In this document: positions 35,488 to 46,115 of the stretch, one piece after another
Position numbering within the stretch: position 1 is the first letter of the stretch
Layout of the letters: each line of letters starts with the position of its first letter
Assembly: GCF_050948215.1 (NCBI RefSeq)
Contig: NC_135158.1
Span: 11,765,822-11,829,821, forward strand
Reading direction: 5' to 3'
DNA length: 64,000 nucleotides
Source: Halictus rubicundus
Taxonomy: Eukaryota; Arthropoda; Insecta; Hymenoptera; Halictidae
Program-made: the position numbers and the translations under genes
Notes under the pieces: model-generated
What the model was told of the DNA's origin: nothing
Databases searched by the model: none
What the model saw: the letters and a program-made list of their open reading frames with translations, nothing else

Positions 35488-36328
35488 CAGTGTTCCTTCT
35501 CGAGAAATTTTATAATTGATTATTTCTCATTTCTCGAGAAATTTAAATCTAGGAAAATTCTTAGGAATCTCATTTATTTTATAACATATAAATTCTTCAA
35601 TTCTCTTAAATTCTTATTTAAAACTTTTGAAATTAAATGGAGTAATGAGTTTCTTATTGTTATTAAAGAAGAAATATCTAAAAGAAGAGACAAGATTGTT
35701 GTATCCCTTGTAAAATATCTGCATAATCCAGAATCTCTGCAAAAAGGTTCAGAAAATACATTTTTTTATTTAACATCTAAGGCAGATATGGATAAAATGG
35801 CAAAACAAATTCTAAGCAGTCTTTTTGGAAAATATGACAATGATTCTTATGAAAATAGTGAAAAACTTTCAGATTCTCAGAATGAGGAACTATCACTGGA
35901 AAAACAGTTAGAATTAGAAATTGCAGATAGCCTTCAAGAATTTAGTGTCAAGAGTTTAGCGGCAGAAGAAAATAAATTCCGAACTCTAACAAAGAAATTC
36001 CAAATTTTTGAGTCCACTGAAAAAAGGACACCCAATCTTCAGCAACTTTTGGATGTTCTGTGTACGATAAAGCCAACATCCACACAAAATGGAAGAAATT
36101 TTTCTTCGGCTACAGATTTTGTTACAAAAAAAAAAAGAAGTATATTGTCTGATTCTGCATTAGACGCATTATGCTTCTTAAGAAGTCATTTCAAAACAAA
36201 AGCGTAATGTTTCACTTTATAAAAGTTTGGTAAAAGTTTCCCAATATATATCTCGAGAATTCTCGAGAAATATGGTCTTATTTCTCATTTCTCGAGAAGT
36301 GAAAAATGTTGAGAAATCAGGAACACCA
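35488..36328 (+). mobile_element. hAT derivative, copy 1
   Basis: 841 bp beginning CAGTGTTCCTTCTCGAGAA and ending in the near complement CTCGAG...AGGAACACCA, flanked by a perfect 8-bp duplication TAGGTGAC (35480-35487 and 36329-36336). An 8-bp duplication and CAGTGTTCC ends are hAT hallmarks. Several CTCGAGAA repeats lie near each end. Most of the transposase gene is missing; the C-terminal part remains. Confidence 0.92.
35560..36207 (+). pseudogene. hAT transposase C-terminal region (copy 1)
   Basis: The frame is open from about 35560 to the stop at 36205-36207; the first ATG in frame is at 35788. The last 50 residues (TPNLQQLLDVL..., RNFSSATDFVTKK, LSDSALDALCFLRSHFK) match the hAT dimerisation domain, whose RxFS and LSD...L..L signature is clear. 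The catalytic acidic residues and zinc finger are absent, so it cannot transpose DNA. The upstream part (KRRDKIVVSLVKYLHNPESLQ) is typical linker sequence. An N-terminal ATG present in copy 2 reads AGG here. Confidence 0.88.
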
Positions 36329-36536
36329 TAGGTGACGGAATTATTTCGGTTTTAAAATGAATTTTTACGTTAATATATTCATTGTACCAAATTTGATTAG
36401 GATCTGTAAAGTGCAAGAATGTCGAAGGACTACTCAATGTCATATATTTAATTTCTTTCAATTTTTATTTCATTAAATAACTTACTTTGATTTTATGGAA
36501 TTTTTCAGGTTTCTAGTTTGGCAGTCAAAGTGTTAA

Positions 36537-38018
36537 CAGAAAAATGACGTGGGAGAAAATGATATGAAATGAATTTGACTTTCTCTAAGTAAATTACAAG
36601 ATCGTCGCATATGTGTGACGGTGGCAGGGAAGAACCTGCTAAGAGCGATATGTTTGCAACTTCGAGAATTAGATAAAGCAGAGAATCCTTACGAATATCG
36701 ATTGTCCCTAACGATTACTCGTAGCAAAGATTCTACGTAATCACTCGGAGAACCGAAATCGATGCGAAAACCTTTTTGTTACGTCGAGAGGGAATCGTCT
36801 GTTGAACTTAGCGGAAATTTCGCCGTCTTTTCGCGACTCGCACGGTTTCTCCGATTAAACACCGCGCCCCGTAGGAGTAGACAGAGCCAGTTTAATTAAG
36901 CAGTAGTACAGATCGCGGGCCGCTTCCAATTAGACGTAATGCAGTCGCGTAATGGCGAGATGTGCAAACGATAGGTCGTCGCCGCGTACGAAAATGAACT
37001 GCGAAACTTGAATGTTTGATAAGCCGATATAGACCCGGAGCATGTCTCGCGCGGGCAAAGTGGCTGAAATCGAGCCGTGAGACCTTAGACCCGTAGCCAC
37101 GAACCCTGCCGACCTCGGCATCCTTCGAACACCCACTCAAACTTCGTTAGCAAGCCTCTAGATCCCTTGAAAATGGGATAGCATTGCTCTGCTGAAGTCC
37201 GCCCTGAACTTCAAAAACTTCGGGGGAGTCCAGAAATGGTCTTTGGAAGAGAGAAAGAAGCGATTCGAGTGTCTTGGTTAATCTAGAGACGCCTTCTAGA
37301 GAAAGTTTATGTAAATTTAGTCTTTTGTCGGTAAACTCAACGAAAATTGCCTTCGACGCGTTCGTTAGAGTAGACGATTGAAATGATAATACAGTGAAAG
37401 TGTTGGAAAAATATAAGTACATTATTCGTACGAGGCAGAAAAGATCCGGCTTCGAGCGAAGATCGCAGAATGAAGTTTCGTTGAATTTTGTAAAATTTCT
37501 GGACGGTACGAACGCAGAGCGCAATTCAGTTAGGTCCGGCGGCCCAGCCGTTGAATTACGTTTCTAATCCGGTTCTCCAATTTCGCGACGGTGAAATGGT
37601 TGATTTCGCGGCTTAATATCCGCGCGACACAAAGGTCCGCGGTCGGGAATAAACGTTTCTTCAAGGTATATCCCCTCGGCGCGCTCGCAAGAGCGCACAA
37701 TGTGCGCCGCGGCCGGCCATTGTTATTCTTTATCATTATTATCGGCCGGTGTCGTGCGAGAACCGGCGCGGCGGTCTAGAATCGAAACGAGAGCACGTTA
37801 AGCCGGCCATTATGCGACGCGTGACGTAGAGAGCCGCGGGCGACTCGGCTCCAGAAAATATTAACCAAATAATAAACGTTGCCTGGCCAAACCATGTTCG
37901 GTCCGGGAGCTGGTAATCACGGTTCGGAAACCTGTTCTGTAACAACAACGCATTGTTGAGAAGTTCGCTCGAAGAAAGTTGTACGCCTCAAAAACTGCTC
38001 ACACATTCGCATGGATGC
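36537..38018. other. No gene recognised
   Basis: Mixed sequence. Short domain-free minus frames at 36892-37140 and 37147-37524. No element ends seen. Confidence 0.5.
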
Positions 38019-38452
38019 AGTGACTCAAACAATTGATCAAATGTTCGAACAAAAAGAAAACAAATCACAGTACACCTTTCTCAGAATCTTGCTCAAGACT
38101 GTTGATATATATACGAAAAACGTAAACATTGCGTCTTTAGTCATATTTTATAACGAGACCAATAAAAGCAAGTAAAATATCAGAAATTAAAAAACTATTA
38201 ATATCTGGGCTTTCTCATCGTGAGATTTCTAAGAAGGTACTGTGCTCTGTTGGTACTGTGTCTTCAGTACGTAAAACTTTAAAAGAAAACATACTGAAAA
38301 ATAAAGCAGGACGAAAATCAAGGTTATCCATTACCACAAAGCGATTAATCATACGATCAATCCGTAATGGTAGCGTTGATAATGCTGTACAGATCCAAAA
38401 AAATTTAGTCGCACACCATTTTTTCAAACTCAAAAATTTGATGATTACATAA
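38019..38452 (+). mobile_element. Tc1-like remnant, left part only
   Basis: A CAGTGACTCAAACAATTG end at about 38020 resembles Tc1-like tips and is followed about 120 bp later by a transposase N-terminus. No right-hand end was found. The left boundary is approximate. Confidence 0.6.
38141..38452 (+). pseudogene. Tc1-like transposase N-terminal fragment
   Basis: Open for 103 codons to TAA without an ATG at its front. The segment KISEIKKLLISGLSHREISK, then VGTVSSVRKTL, is a helix-turn-helix of the kind that opens Tc1 transposases; it is followed by GRKSRLSITTKRLIIRSIRNG, a basic second DNA-binding half. The frame then leaves the family and stops before any catalytic motif. It differs clearly from the transposase at 4619-5645, so a separate Tc1 lineage. 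Confidence 0.8.
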
Positions 38453-40517
38453 TTTGTTAATTTCATTACATTTTGTTTAAAAAGTGTAACATATTTAAGT
38501 TGATTCTGCATTATACGAACTACGAGAGCTATGTATGTATTACAATAAAATATTTTGTTACATATCTTATTAACATGTGTTCAATTAAATAAAAATTTAA
38601 AATGCTCGCACAACAAACTACTATGCGATTCAATACGTCCATATCGTAAGATAAATTGTTAATGTTCAGAATCAAAAATCTACCTCCGAGTCTGTCTACG
38701 AACGTTTCGTTTTGCACGAAGGTTCCCGGTCGAACAATTTCGACCGCACAAATAATAGCAAGGAAAAATGTTGAAAGGTTTCGCGGCGAAACGAGCGGAG
38801 CGAGTAACTCGATCAAACTGGACAAAGCAAAACGAAACCGGCGCGGCTGCGTTTAAAATTTCTTAAACAAAACCCAGGAGTCTTCCGGGAAAATTGAATA
38901 TTCCCGGGGAAGGGATGGAAAAGGGGATGTCGTCGGGAGCCGTCGTCCGCTCGGACACGTTACACGCGATGTAACGCGATTACAGCTTGTCTCGCGACAC
39001 CCGAATAAAATTAGTGGCCGCCGGTGAAATTAATTTCCAGCCGGAGGCCAGGAGAGAGCGCCGGGTTCGCGACAGAGAATCTCCGTTTCGCACGCGCGAA
39101 ATCTCAAAATTGCCAATTTGAATTAGTGGCTTGCACCGGTCGCTTTTCCGCCGTAACCCAACCTTTGACGAGTCGCGGCCTCCAGTCCCGTCGCCGTTCT
39201 GCCCTCTATCGTCGCGACCCAACAAAAATTTTGTTTCGCCTTCCGAATCTATCGCGAGGATCGTGCAGGACTCGATTTTCTAACGAAATCGCTGCATTTC
39301 GTGAAACGTGAAATAAAATGGTTGTCCGGCTACACCGAATACAAGATCGCAGAGGATTAATGCAACGATCGAATCTTCTATTTCGGAAAGTCATACCGGA
39401 TTCCGGTTCCGGAATCGAATAAATATTTATGCTGGTTGTAAACGGTCAGAGTGGAGGCGGAGAACGCAGCCGGTATCAACCTTGTTACAGCGGATGTTTA
39501 TACGCTTAGAGACGCGATTGTTTAAAGTTCCCGCCTCGAGAGTTCAACGAAGTTTAATAAGATTCCCATTTTATTCGGAGCCCGTGCATCCTGCGACGAG
39601 TTTACGTTCCGCTTCCGTTTTCGAGCGAAACGTCGATCCGAGTTTACGTTTCGACGATCGCCAACATTGCATTTCCGGCTAACGGAACGGTAGATTATTC
39701 GAAATCTTCGAACGGAAGTTGATGCTCGAATAGATGTGTGTATGTACCTATGTGTGTAGTCGGTCGACGGGATCGCTTTAAAGACTGTTTACAGTTTTAA
39801 TTTCATAACGTTCCCGCGGGAACGGTAAAATTGTTTCCCGAATAATTTGGAAATGCGCGGCCGCCACGAACCAACGATTTTGCACGAAATTCCTCGGGGT
39901 CGCGTAATTTCGAGCTTGTTCCCTCGCCCGGCCAAAGAGGGACGCTGAAAAACACGCGGCCGCCACCACGAAATTAATTATTTCGTAATCAATTATTACC
40001 GCGCCACGCTCGCCGGTGGTCGTTGAACGGACCGAAGGCACCCGTCATCGATTAAATACAATTTATTCATCGTTCGCGCTGCCGGCTACGGACGAGCCCG
40101 ATCGTTTCCATTTGCCGACATCGTGGCGGATAGCACAGCCGCGATTACAAACCCAACAGAAATTCCAATCCCGAACAAGAATTAGGTATTATGGCAGCCG
40201 AAACTGCGCTTCAATCGACAAATTATTTCGGGAACCTGCGAAGACCCTGCACTCAATTTCGCCAGACAAGTCAGTGTGCATGCCTTGCTAACTATCTAAG
40301 AGGACGTAACTTTTGTTGCATTCAAGTGTTTACTACATCATACGTGCAGTTGTTTATCTTTACTGACCCGAGTCGTTGAACCAAAAGTATAGGTGCCATT
40401 TCGTGCGCTTTAATTTGTGAGACGGGAGTTTATCAAGAGAAATAACAATTTATTTGACGTGTAAGTGGGTTAATAGAATATGGATAGATTATGAAAAACA
40501 TACAATTCACGGGTATA
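38453..40517. other. No gene recognised
   Basis: AT-rich to about 38.7 kb, then CpG-rich. No domains or element ends. Confidence 0.5.
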
Positions 40518-41721
40518 CAGATATTGTTTCTTAAAAATTTGAGTGAGTTTCACCTAACTCGAGCATCTAAAATATCTCGCTGGAGGGGCAATATTATGAT
40601 AGGAAAAAAATTTGTTCAAGGTTTTGTTCAATTTTTTTTAATGGAATGATATGTTTTTATTATCACTTTATGATAGCCGAGGTCAAGACGAATCCAACGA
40701 CCTGTAATATTGTGACAATCATGTGACTCTGAGTTTATTATCACCAACGACACCACACCATACGTTTACACTCCATGGACGCTTGTGTACAACTTGTCGA
40801 AGTCATTTCGGGTTTTCAGTGCACCAATAATGCATATTATGTGCATTCAGTTGCCCATGGTTGGAAAAAGTAGCTTCGTCAGTAAAGAGAACGTCATAAA
40901 AGAAATGTACAAAATCCATGTACAAAAAACAACACGATTCTCAAAGTCGTTGCCATGAAGCTCCTGATGAAATTTATAACATTGTAATATTCAAACACAC
41001 TTGCTTTGGAAATGCTTAAAGGACGCCCAATTTTTCGACAACTTGCTTCGGCATCTTCTTCAGTAGCAGGCTTTGCTCGTTTTATATTCAGTGATTTAAT
41101 ACTCCCTGTTTTGCAAAGCAATTAAACTATGCGTTCAAAACTTTGTCGAGAAGGACGATTTCTCTCAGGGTATCATTCCCCGTACAGTTGAGATGCTTGT
41201 ACTGTCAGTCTCGCCATAAACTAAAATCATTTCTATTTTTCCTGTATCACTGTACACCATCGTTTCAGAGAAGTAACGTTATCTTTCGCAATCGAATAAA
41301 TCCCGATGAATTTCTGAAACGTACTGATTAGAGTCACCGAAACGAGAAGAATTTGCATCAGTGTTTACAATTTATTGTGAGCGTGTTTACTTGCAACCCT
41401 AGGGGATCATGTCATCGTTATTTCACTGTTTACATCAAGTGTCCTTCTTTTATGAATTTTTCGTCACGCGTAAATCATAATATTACAGGCCGTTGGATTC
41501 GTCTTGACCTCGGATATCATACAACGATAATAAAAATATATCATTCCATTTAAAAAAACTTCGATGACCTCGAAATCTCAAAAAATATAACCTTGAACAA
41601 ATTTTTTTTCCTACCATAACATTCGCCCCTCTGAGCCAACTAATATTTTCCTCTGCAATTTTTTTCTATTGTAAAAAACAAGCGAGATATTGTAGATGCT
41701 CGAGTTAGGTAAAACACCCTG
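40518..41721 (-). mobile_element. Long-TIR Tc/mariner-like element, degraded
   Basis: Arms 40550-40725 and 41475-41721 are inverted repeats sharing ACCTAACTCGAGCATCTA, TGGAATGATAT and GAGGTCAAGACGAATCCAA blocks. The right tip is ACACCCTG before a TA (41722-41723); the left tip has decayed and its boundary is approximate. It carries a broken transposase on the minus strand. It lies directly against an M1 copy at the TA. Confidence 0.8.
40738..41121 (-). pseudogene. Tc/mariner-like transposase, middle part, broken
   Basis: Read across frames on the minus strand it gives, in order, an N-terminal linker (TGSIKSLNIKRAKPATEEDAE), a HQELHGNDFENRVVFCTWIL segment, the first catalytic motif VLFTDEATFSNHGQLNAHN with its Asp near 40879, then YWCTENPK, a TGA stop, and RPWSVNVWCGVVGDN. 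The order and wording match insect Tc/mariner-like transposases whose C-terminus is of the DLxPLDFFLWG type seen at 20716-21042. At least one frameshift (around 40950-41000) and one nonsense codon are present, and the second and third acidic residues are missing. Confidence 0.85.
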
Positions 41722-41905
41722 TATATGTCGCCAAGTCCTGGATGATAAACGTCGCGGAATTATCCCCACTATCTTGGAGTATACCCCGTGAGGGGCCTCG
41801 GGCGGTTAGGAGTATAAACACATAACACGGCTCGGGAATGACTCCTGGACGATGCATGACAGTGGCAAGACCCATGTTATTGACATATATCGAGAATTCA
41901 CTGTA
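41722..41905. mobile_element. M1 MITE copy 6 (left tip replaced)
   Basis: From TATATGTCGCCAAGTCCTGG to ATATCGAGAATTCACTGTA; core diverged (for example the CCGCGGGG palindrome reads TCTTGGAG). The left tip is replaced by the long-TIR element. Confidence 0.85.
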
Positions 41906-43540
41906 TACCCAACCTTTCGTAAGAACAATGATAACAATTGAATGTTAGGGTGTCGGATGACGCTCTCAGGTTGCGGGTTCCGGTGAGCAAATTCGGTGCG
42001 AGATTCAACTTTGTAATTCTATTTAGACAGTGCAACGTTTAGCAAAGTACGATATTTGTCTGGCGGAACAGAAAGAATTGCATTTGTTAGGATCACGATC
42101 GAGGATAGCGTGATGGGTTCTCGGCCATGTTGAGCGGCGGCGGTCGCGGCGCGTAATTTTTCAGCGAGTTTTTCTTTAAAGGTAACAATATTAATTAATC
42201 GATAACCGAGCTCTCCGGCGTCGGTCGGTTAAACGGATTAACGGGGACAGACGCGAGAAAGAGAGAGACGGAGATAGAGGGAGAGCAAGAGAGAGAGAGA
42301 GAGAGATGGTTAGGGGGAGAGAACACCGATGGCCGGGCGGCGTTATCGATCCGACGTATTGCGTCTAATTAAAGTCTAATGCGCGAGGCTTCGGTTCGAT
42401 TTCCGGTGGCTTGGCGTCACGCGGAATCCCGCTAATTGCGCCGCGAGAGCACCGCGTCTAATATTCCGTTCATTCGGCTTTCCCAACCCATCTACCCATC
42501 GCCAACCCATCGCCAGCTTCCGTCACACCCTGTCCCGATGTTCGGAAATTCCTTTTCAATGGCGGACGTGCGAACCCCCTTCTCCTCCACCCCGGAAGTC
42601 CTCCGATTCTCCAATGGCGGCTGCTGCCAGACAATATGGCGCCAGTCGTCCCTACGGACCCACCAATATTTTCCTCCCGCTAACAAATTGCCGTTTTAAC
42701 CTCCGGATCCCTCCGATTCATTTGGGGCTTTGTTTTACAGAAAATATACAGGGGAGGAACGTCTATGAACCATCCTGGCAATTTACAGCTAACTCGATGG
42801 AATTGTTTACCAATTATTCCTTGTAGTGTCATCCCCTACGTTTAATGTTTCATTTGATCCTATCGTTCAGTTTATAAGGACCGACGTTGGACTCTGTTCG
42901 AATAAATTACCGGTATTCAACAGCATATAATGGCAGGATTGAATTGCTCGCAAGATATTAAGCACCGATCGTTGCCAGCCAATATCGTCTAATTTTCCCG
43001 TGCGGCGATGGGCACAATAAAGCCGATGTAATGACAATAAAACGGACAAGTTGCCAGGCAGAACGTAATAAAAATTCACGCCATTGTTCGATCTTATTTC
43101 GAAGAGAAGCCGAAGAATAGAGTCTTCGCGCATCGATTGCGATTCCTTTTCTTCAACATCCTCCAGCGAGTCGCGAATCAATCGGGTCGCTGATAAAGAT
43201 TAAAAGACCGATGAAAGAACCGACTGTTGACTCTGCCCGCGATCGTCATCTTCCTCCTGGAACTACCTTCGAGAGATCGCATCGAGACTCGAGGACCGTA
43301 ATTTACTTCTATAAACTAGAATCGCTGGAAGACTCCGAAATTTTGAGAAATGCAATTCCATCGGTAATGATCAAAAATAGGCTTCTGCTATTTCAATAAT
43401 TCGTTAGACTCGGTCTGTAGTTGTGGAACGAGTTGAAAATCCGAGTAGCATTCTCCGGCCAATGATTTTTAATATTCCAAAAATTTATCGGACAGAAAAA
43501 GATAGCTAGACGAACGATGTGCTCGTATTATTTTCTATCT
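41906..43540. other. No gene recognised
   Basis: A GA-rich tract at 42256-42306. Otherwise ordinary, with C-rich patches near 42480-42610 and domain-free frames. Confidence 0.45.
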
Positions 43541-43754
43541 TTAACACTAAATCTACCACGGTCGAAACGACCGGTTTTCTATTCCACAATTATTGAAATT
43601 TGAAAAACGTTTTCATAAGAAATTACTGAATTGATTTCTTTATTTAAGCACGTATTATAGCGGAAATCGTACAAAGTTTAACTAAATTCAATCTTCTCCC
43701 TTCTATAAGACGTTTCGCTTTTATATGATTTGTGCTTGGTAGGTTTAGCGTTAA
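43541..43754. mobile_element. TTAA MITE, family P2, third copy
   Basis: 214 bp from TTAACACTAAATCTACCA to TGGTAGGTTTAGCGTTAA. A CGGTCG/CGACCG palindrome with AAA centre lies at 43559-43573, 18 bp from the tip. Opposite orientation to the copy at 32847. Confidence 0.85.
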
Positions 43755-45529
43755 TTTAAGAGTCGAATGTTAATTCTGTTTTACCGAGTATAATTGTCGA
43801 AATATAAATGTAGAAATTGTTTGCAGCTCGCAGGAGGGTTCGGCAAGGGAAGGGAACGGTCTATCGGCTATCGGATCGGAAAAAGATAATTCCGGTGATC
43901 GATCTCGTTCGAAGACGTAACGAGCGTAAAATTGTCGTCGAGGACGAAATCCTCGGCGGAGAACCGCTGTTTCCAGAGGAGCAAAAGAGGATCAGGATTC
44001 TTTTATGATCCCGATCTTGGCTGATCGGCGGAGGAGAGCACCCCGACATGGAAACGGCGGTCGGGATTAAGAGGCGCAAACGAACGAGAATAAAAGCGGC
44101 CCTGGTAGACGTGTTCTTTCGCGGAATTTCCGGGGACGACGGGACGATCTCGTCGGATCGAGAGCTGCGGAAGGCTTAGAGGATGACTAGAAAGGCTGGT
44201 AATTTCGGTCGTGCAAGGAAATCCTCAGGGGTCGCGTCTCGGATCAAGCCGGCTTAGTTATGCTTAACCTTCCGGAGCCGCGAGTCTACCTTTGCCCAGC
44301 TGCGGGCCGGAAGCTGAACGTCGAGGAACCCGCGCGAACATCCTGCGAGCACTGATATCGCTCAAACAATGATAGACCCTGCAGAATAGGGGATCTAGCC
44401 TGCGGGGATCGGCTCGAGAACGCTCCAAGCGAAAATGTCTAGATAATTTGCGTCGCCGTCTCTTCGTCCCCCATCTTCCAAAACGAAGAATCAAATAGTA
44501 ATAAACAGTTAAAATTTGAAATTAGAAAATTGTACCGTTGAAGAATCAGAAATTTGGAAATTTAGAAATTCAATTTTCTTTACTTTCCATATTGTGGAAA
44601 GCTGCCACGAGCGCGCTGTTTCGAAGAGCGCCGTCAGTCAGCCAGAAATTATAGTAGACCGTGTGTTAGGAAATAATTTTGGGACGAAGAAAATCTCGGA
44701 GATTCCTCGCAATCAGGGCCAAACTGCTTCCGACTTGGTCTTAACGATCGCGCGGTGATTCAATCAACGTTTACGTCCGTTCATTTTGCAACTAAACTGA
44801 TAAAAGCGTGGAGAAAGTCTAATTCGCGAAAAACGAAGACGCTGAGATAATCCTCGAGGCGTTCGTTCCTCGGGTAAACGCCGCGCTGCGCCAGCAAGTT
44901 CCGCGGGTAGGACTTGGCAGAGTCTCGATACCGAATCTGTTCGGGATGTTGGCTGGAATCGCCGCCAGAAACAGCGCGGCCCGGGGGAAAGTAATTGCAC
45001 GGTAAACTTCATTTCCCTAGGGTTAATGAAGATCAAAGAACCGAGAGACGAAGAGGCAGAAATATCGCGGGAGCGTCTGAAAATCGATAGCCGTGTAATA
45101 ATAACGCGAGCGACGCCCGAGGACCGAGCCTTCTGGACGTCGTTAGAAGCGGATTAAAATTATTCGACGCGGCGACAGCAGGGTCGCCGAAAACCTTGGA
45201 CCCCCACGAATTGGTTTTTATTTTCGCGTGGCCTGTAACCAGGAGGACGCAACACCGTTCGTTCGTCCGGCGAAAGGACCGACAACGGAAACAGAGAAAG
45301 GAAAAAAGCGTCTCGTTACACGCGGAAAACGTTGCGAAGTCGCTCGACCGGGGCACCGGCCAGCGATTATTTAACGGAACAAAGGACCGAGGATCTCGCG
45401 CGTACCGTTCTGCTAAATCCCGGCAGAAAATCAAAGCGCACCAGTGAACCAACAGGAAGAGTAATCTCTATCCCAGCTTCCATTTCCCTGGAAGTTACCT
45501 GCAAGGCGGAGGATTCGCCAGATGCGGAC

Positions 45530-45568
<39 letters not shown>

Positions 45569-46115
45569 CTCGGAACGGCTGTATATTTGCTGCCGCTCCG
45601 CTGCAGGCCCGTTAATGTGTTTAAGCCGAATATGGATCGTGGAAATTGGGTTTTGTCGCTCCACCTGAATCTTGAGACGGTTTTCGAGCCCCGAAACCGG
45701 ATGATGTATTCGCGCGTTAGCAAATACGGGTTAGTCCCCTCTTATATCGGGCAACTCCGTCGACTTAGCCGACGACTTAGCCGACGACTTTTCGCCGTAA
45801 GACGCCTCCCGAAGCTTTGCATCGATTTAGGAACACGATGGAAGAGGATAGATGAGATAGAAATACGATGTTCGAGATTTTATTACGCTACGCGGGCCGT
45901 TTCCCACACGGTTCGCGCGCGTGCCTCGCTGCAAGCGCCTCCTATCGGGACTTATTGCCTGAGTGCATCACCATTGCCTTGCCCGAAGACTAGGATCATG
46001 CGTTTAGCACCTTGGTTGCACAAATTTTCGTTGGTTCGCGTGGATTTCCACCTGTACCTCGCTACAAGCACTTCTGTCGCGACCTAGAACGCACTTGTAA
46101 CGAGGCAACGCGTAT
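43755..46115. other. No gene recognised
   Basis: CpG-rich. (GA)n at 45536-45565, and a GACGACTTAGCC doublet at about 45760-45790. The frame 43817-44008 opens just after TTTGCAG, a possible splice acceptor, but starts with TTG and shows no domain. Confidence 0.45.

Larger units (their letters stand above)
35449..36536. mobile_element. TTAA MITE, family P4, split by a hAT element
   Basis: Ends TTAACACGTTGACTGCCA and, inverted, TTAACACTTTGACTGCCA. Removing the hAT insertion and one copy of its target duplication leaves about 240 bp. Similar TTAACACGTT ends occur on the element at 49257. No coding sequence of its own. Confidence 0.85.

Noticed and set aside
43806..44008. Possible internal exon after TTTGCAG
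   Set aside because: The frame starts with TTG, has no domain and no convincing donor site pairing with a neighbour exon.
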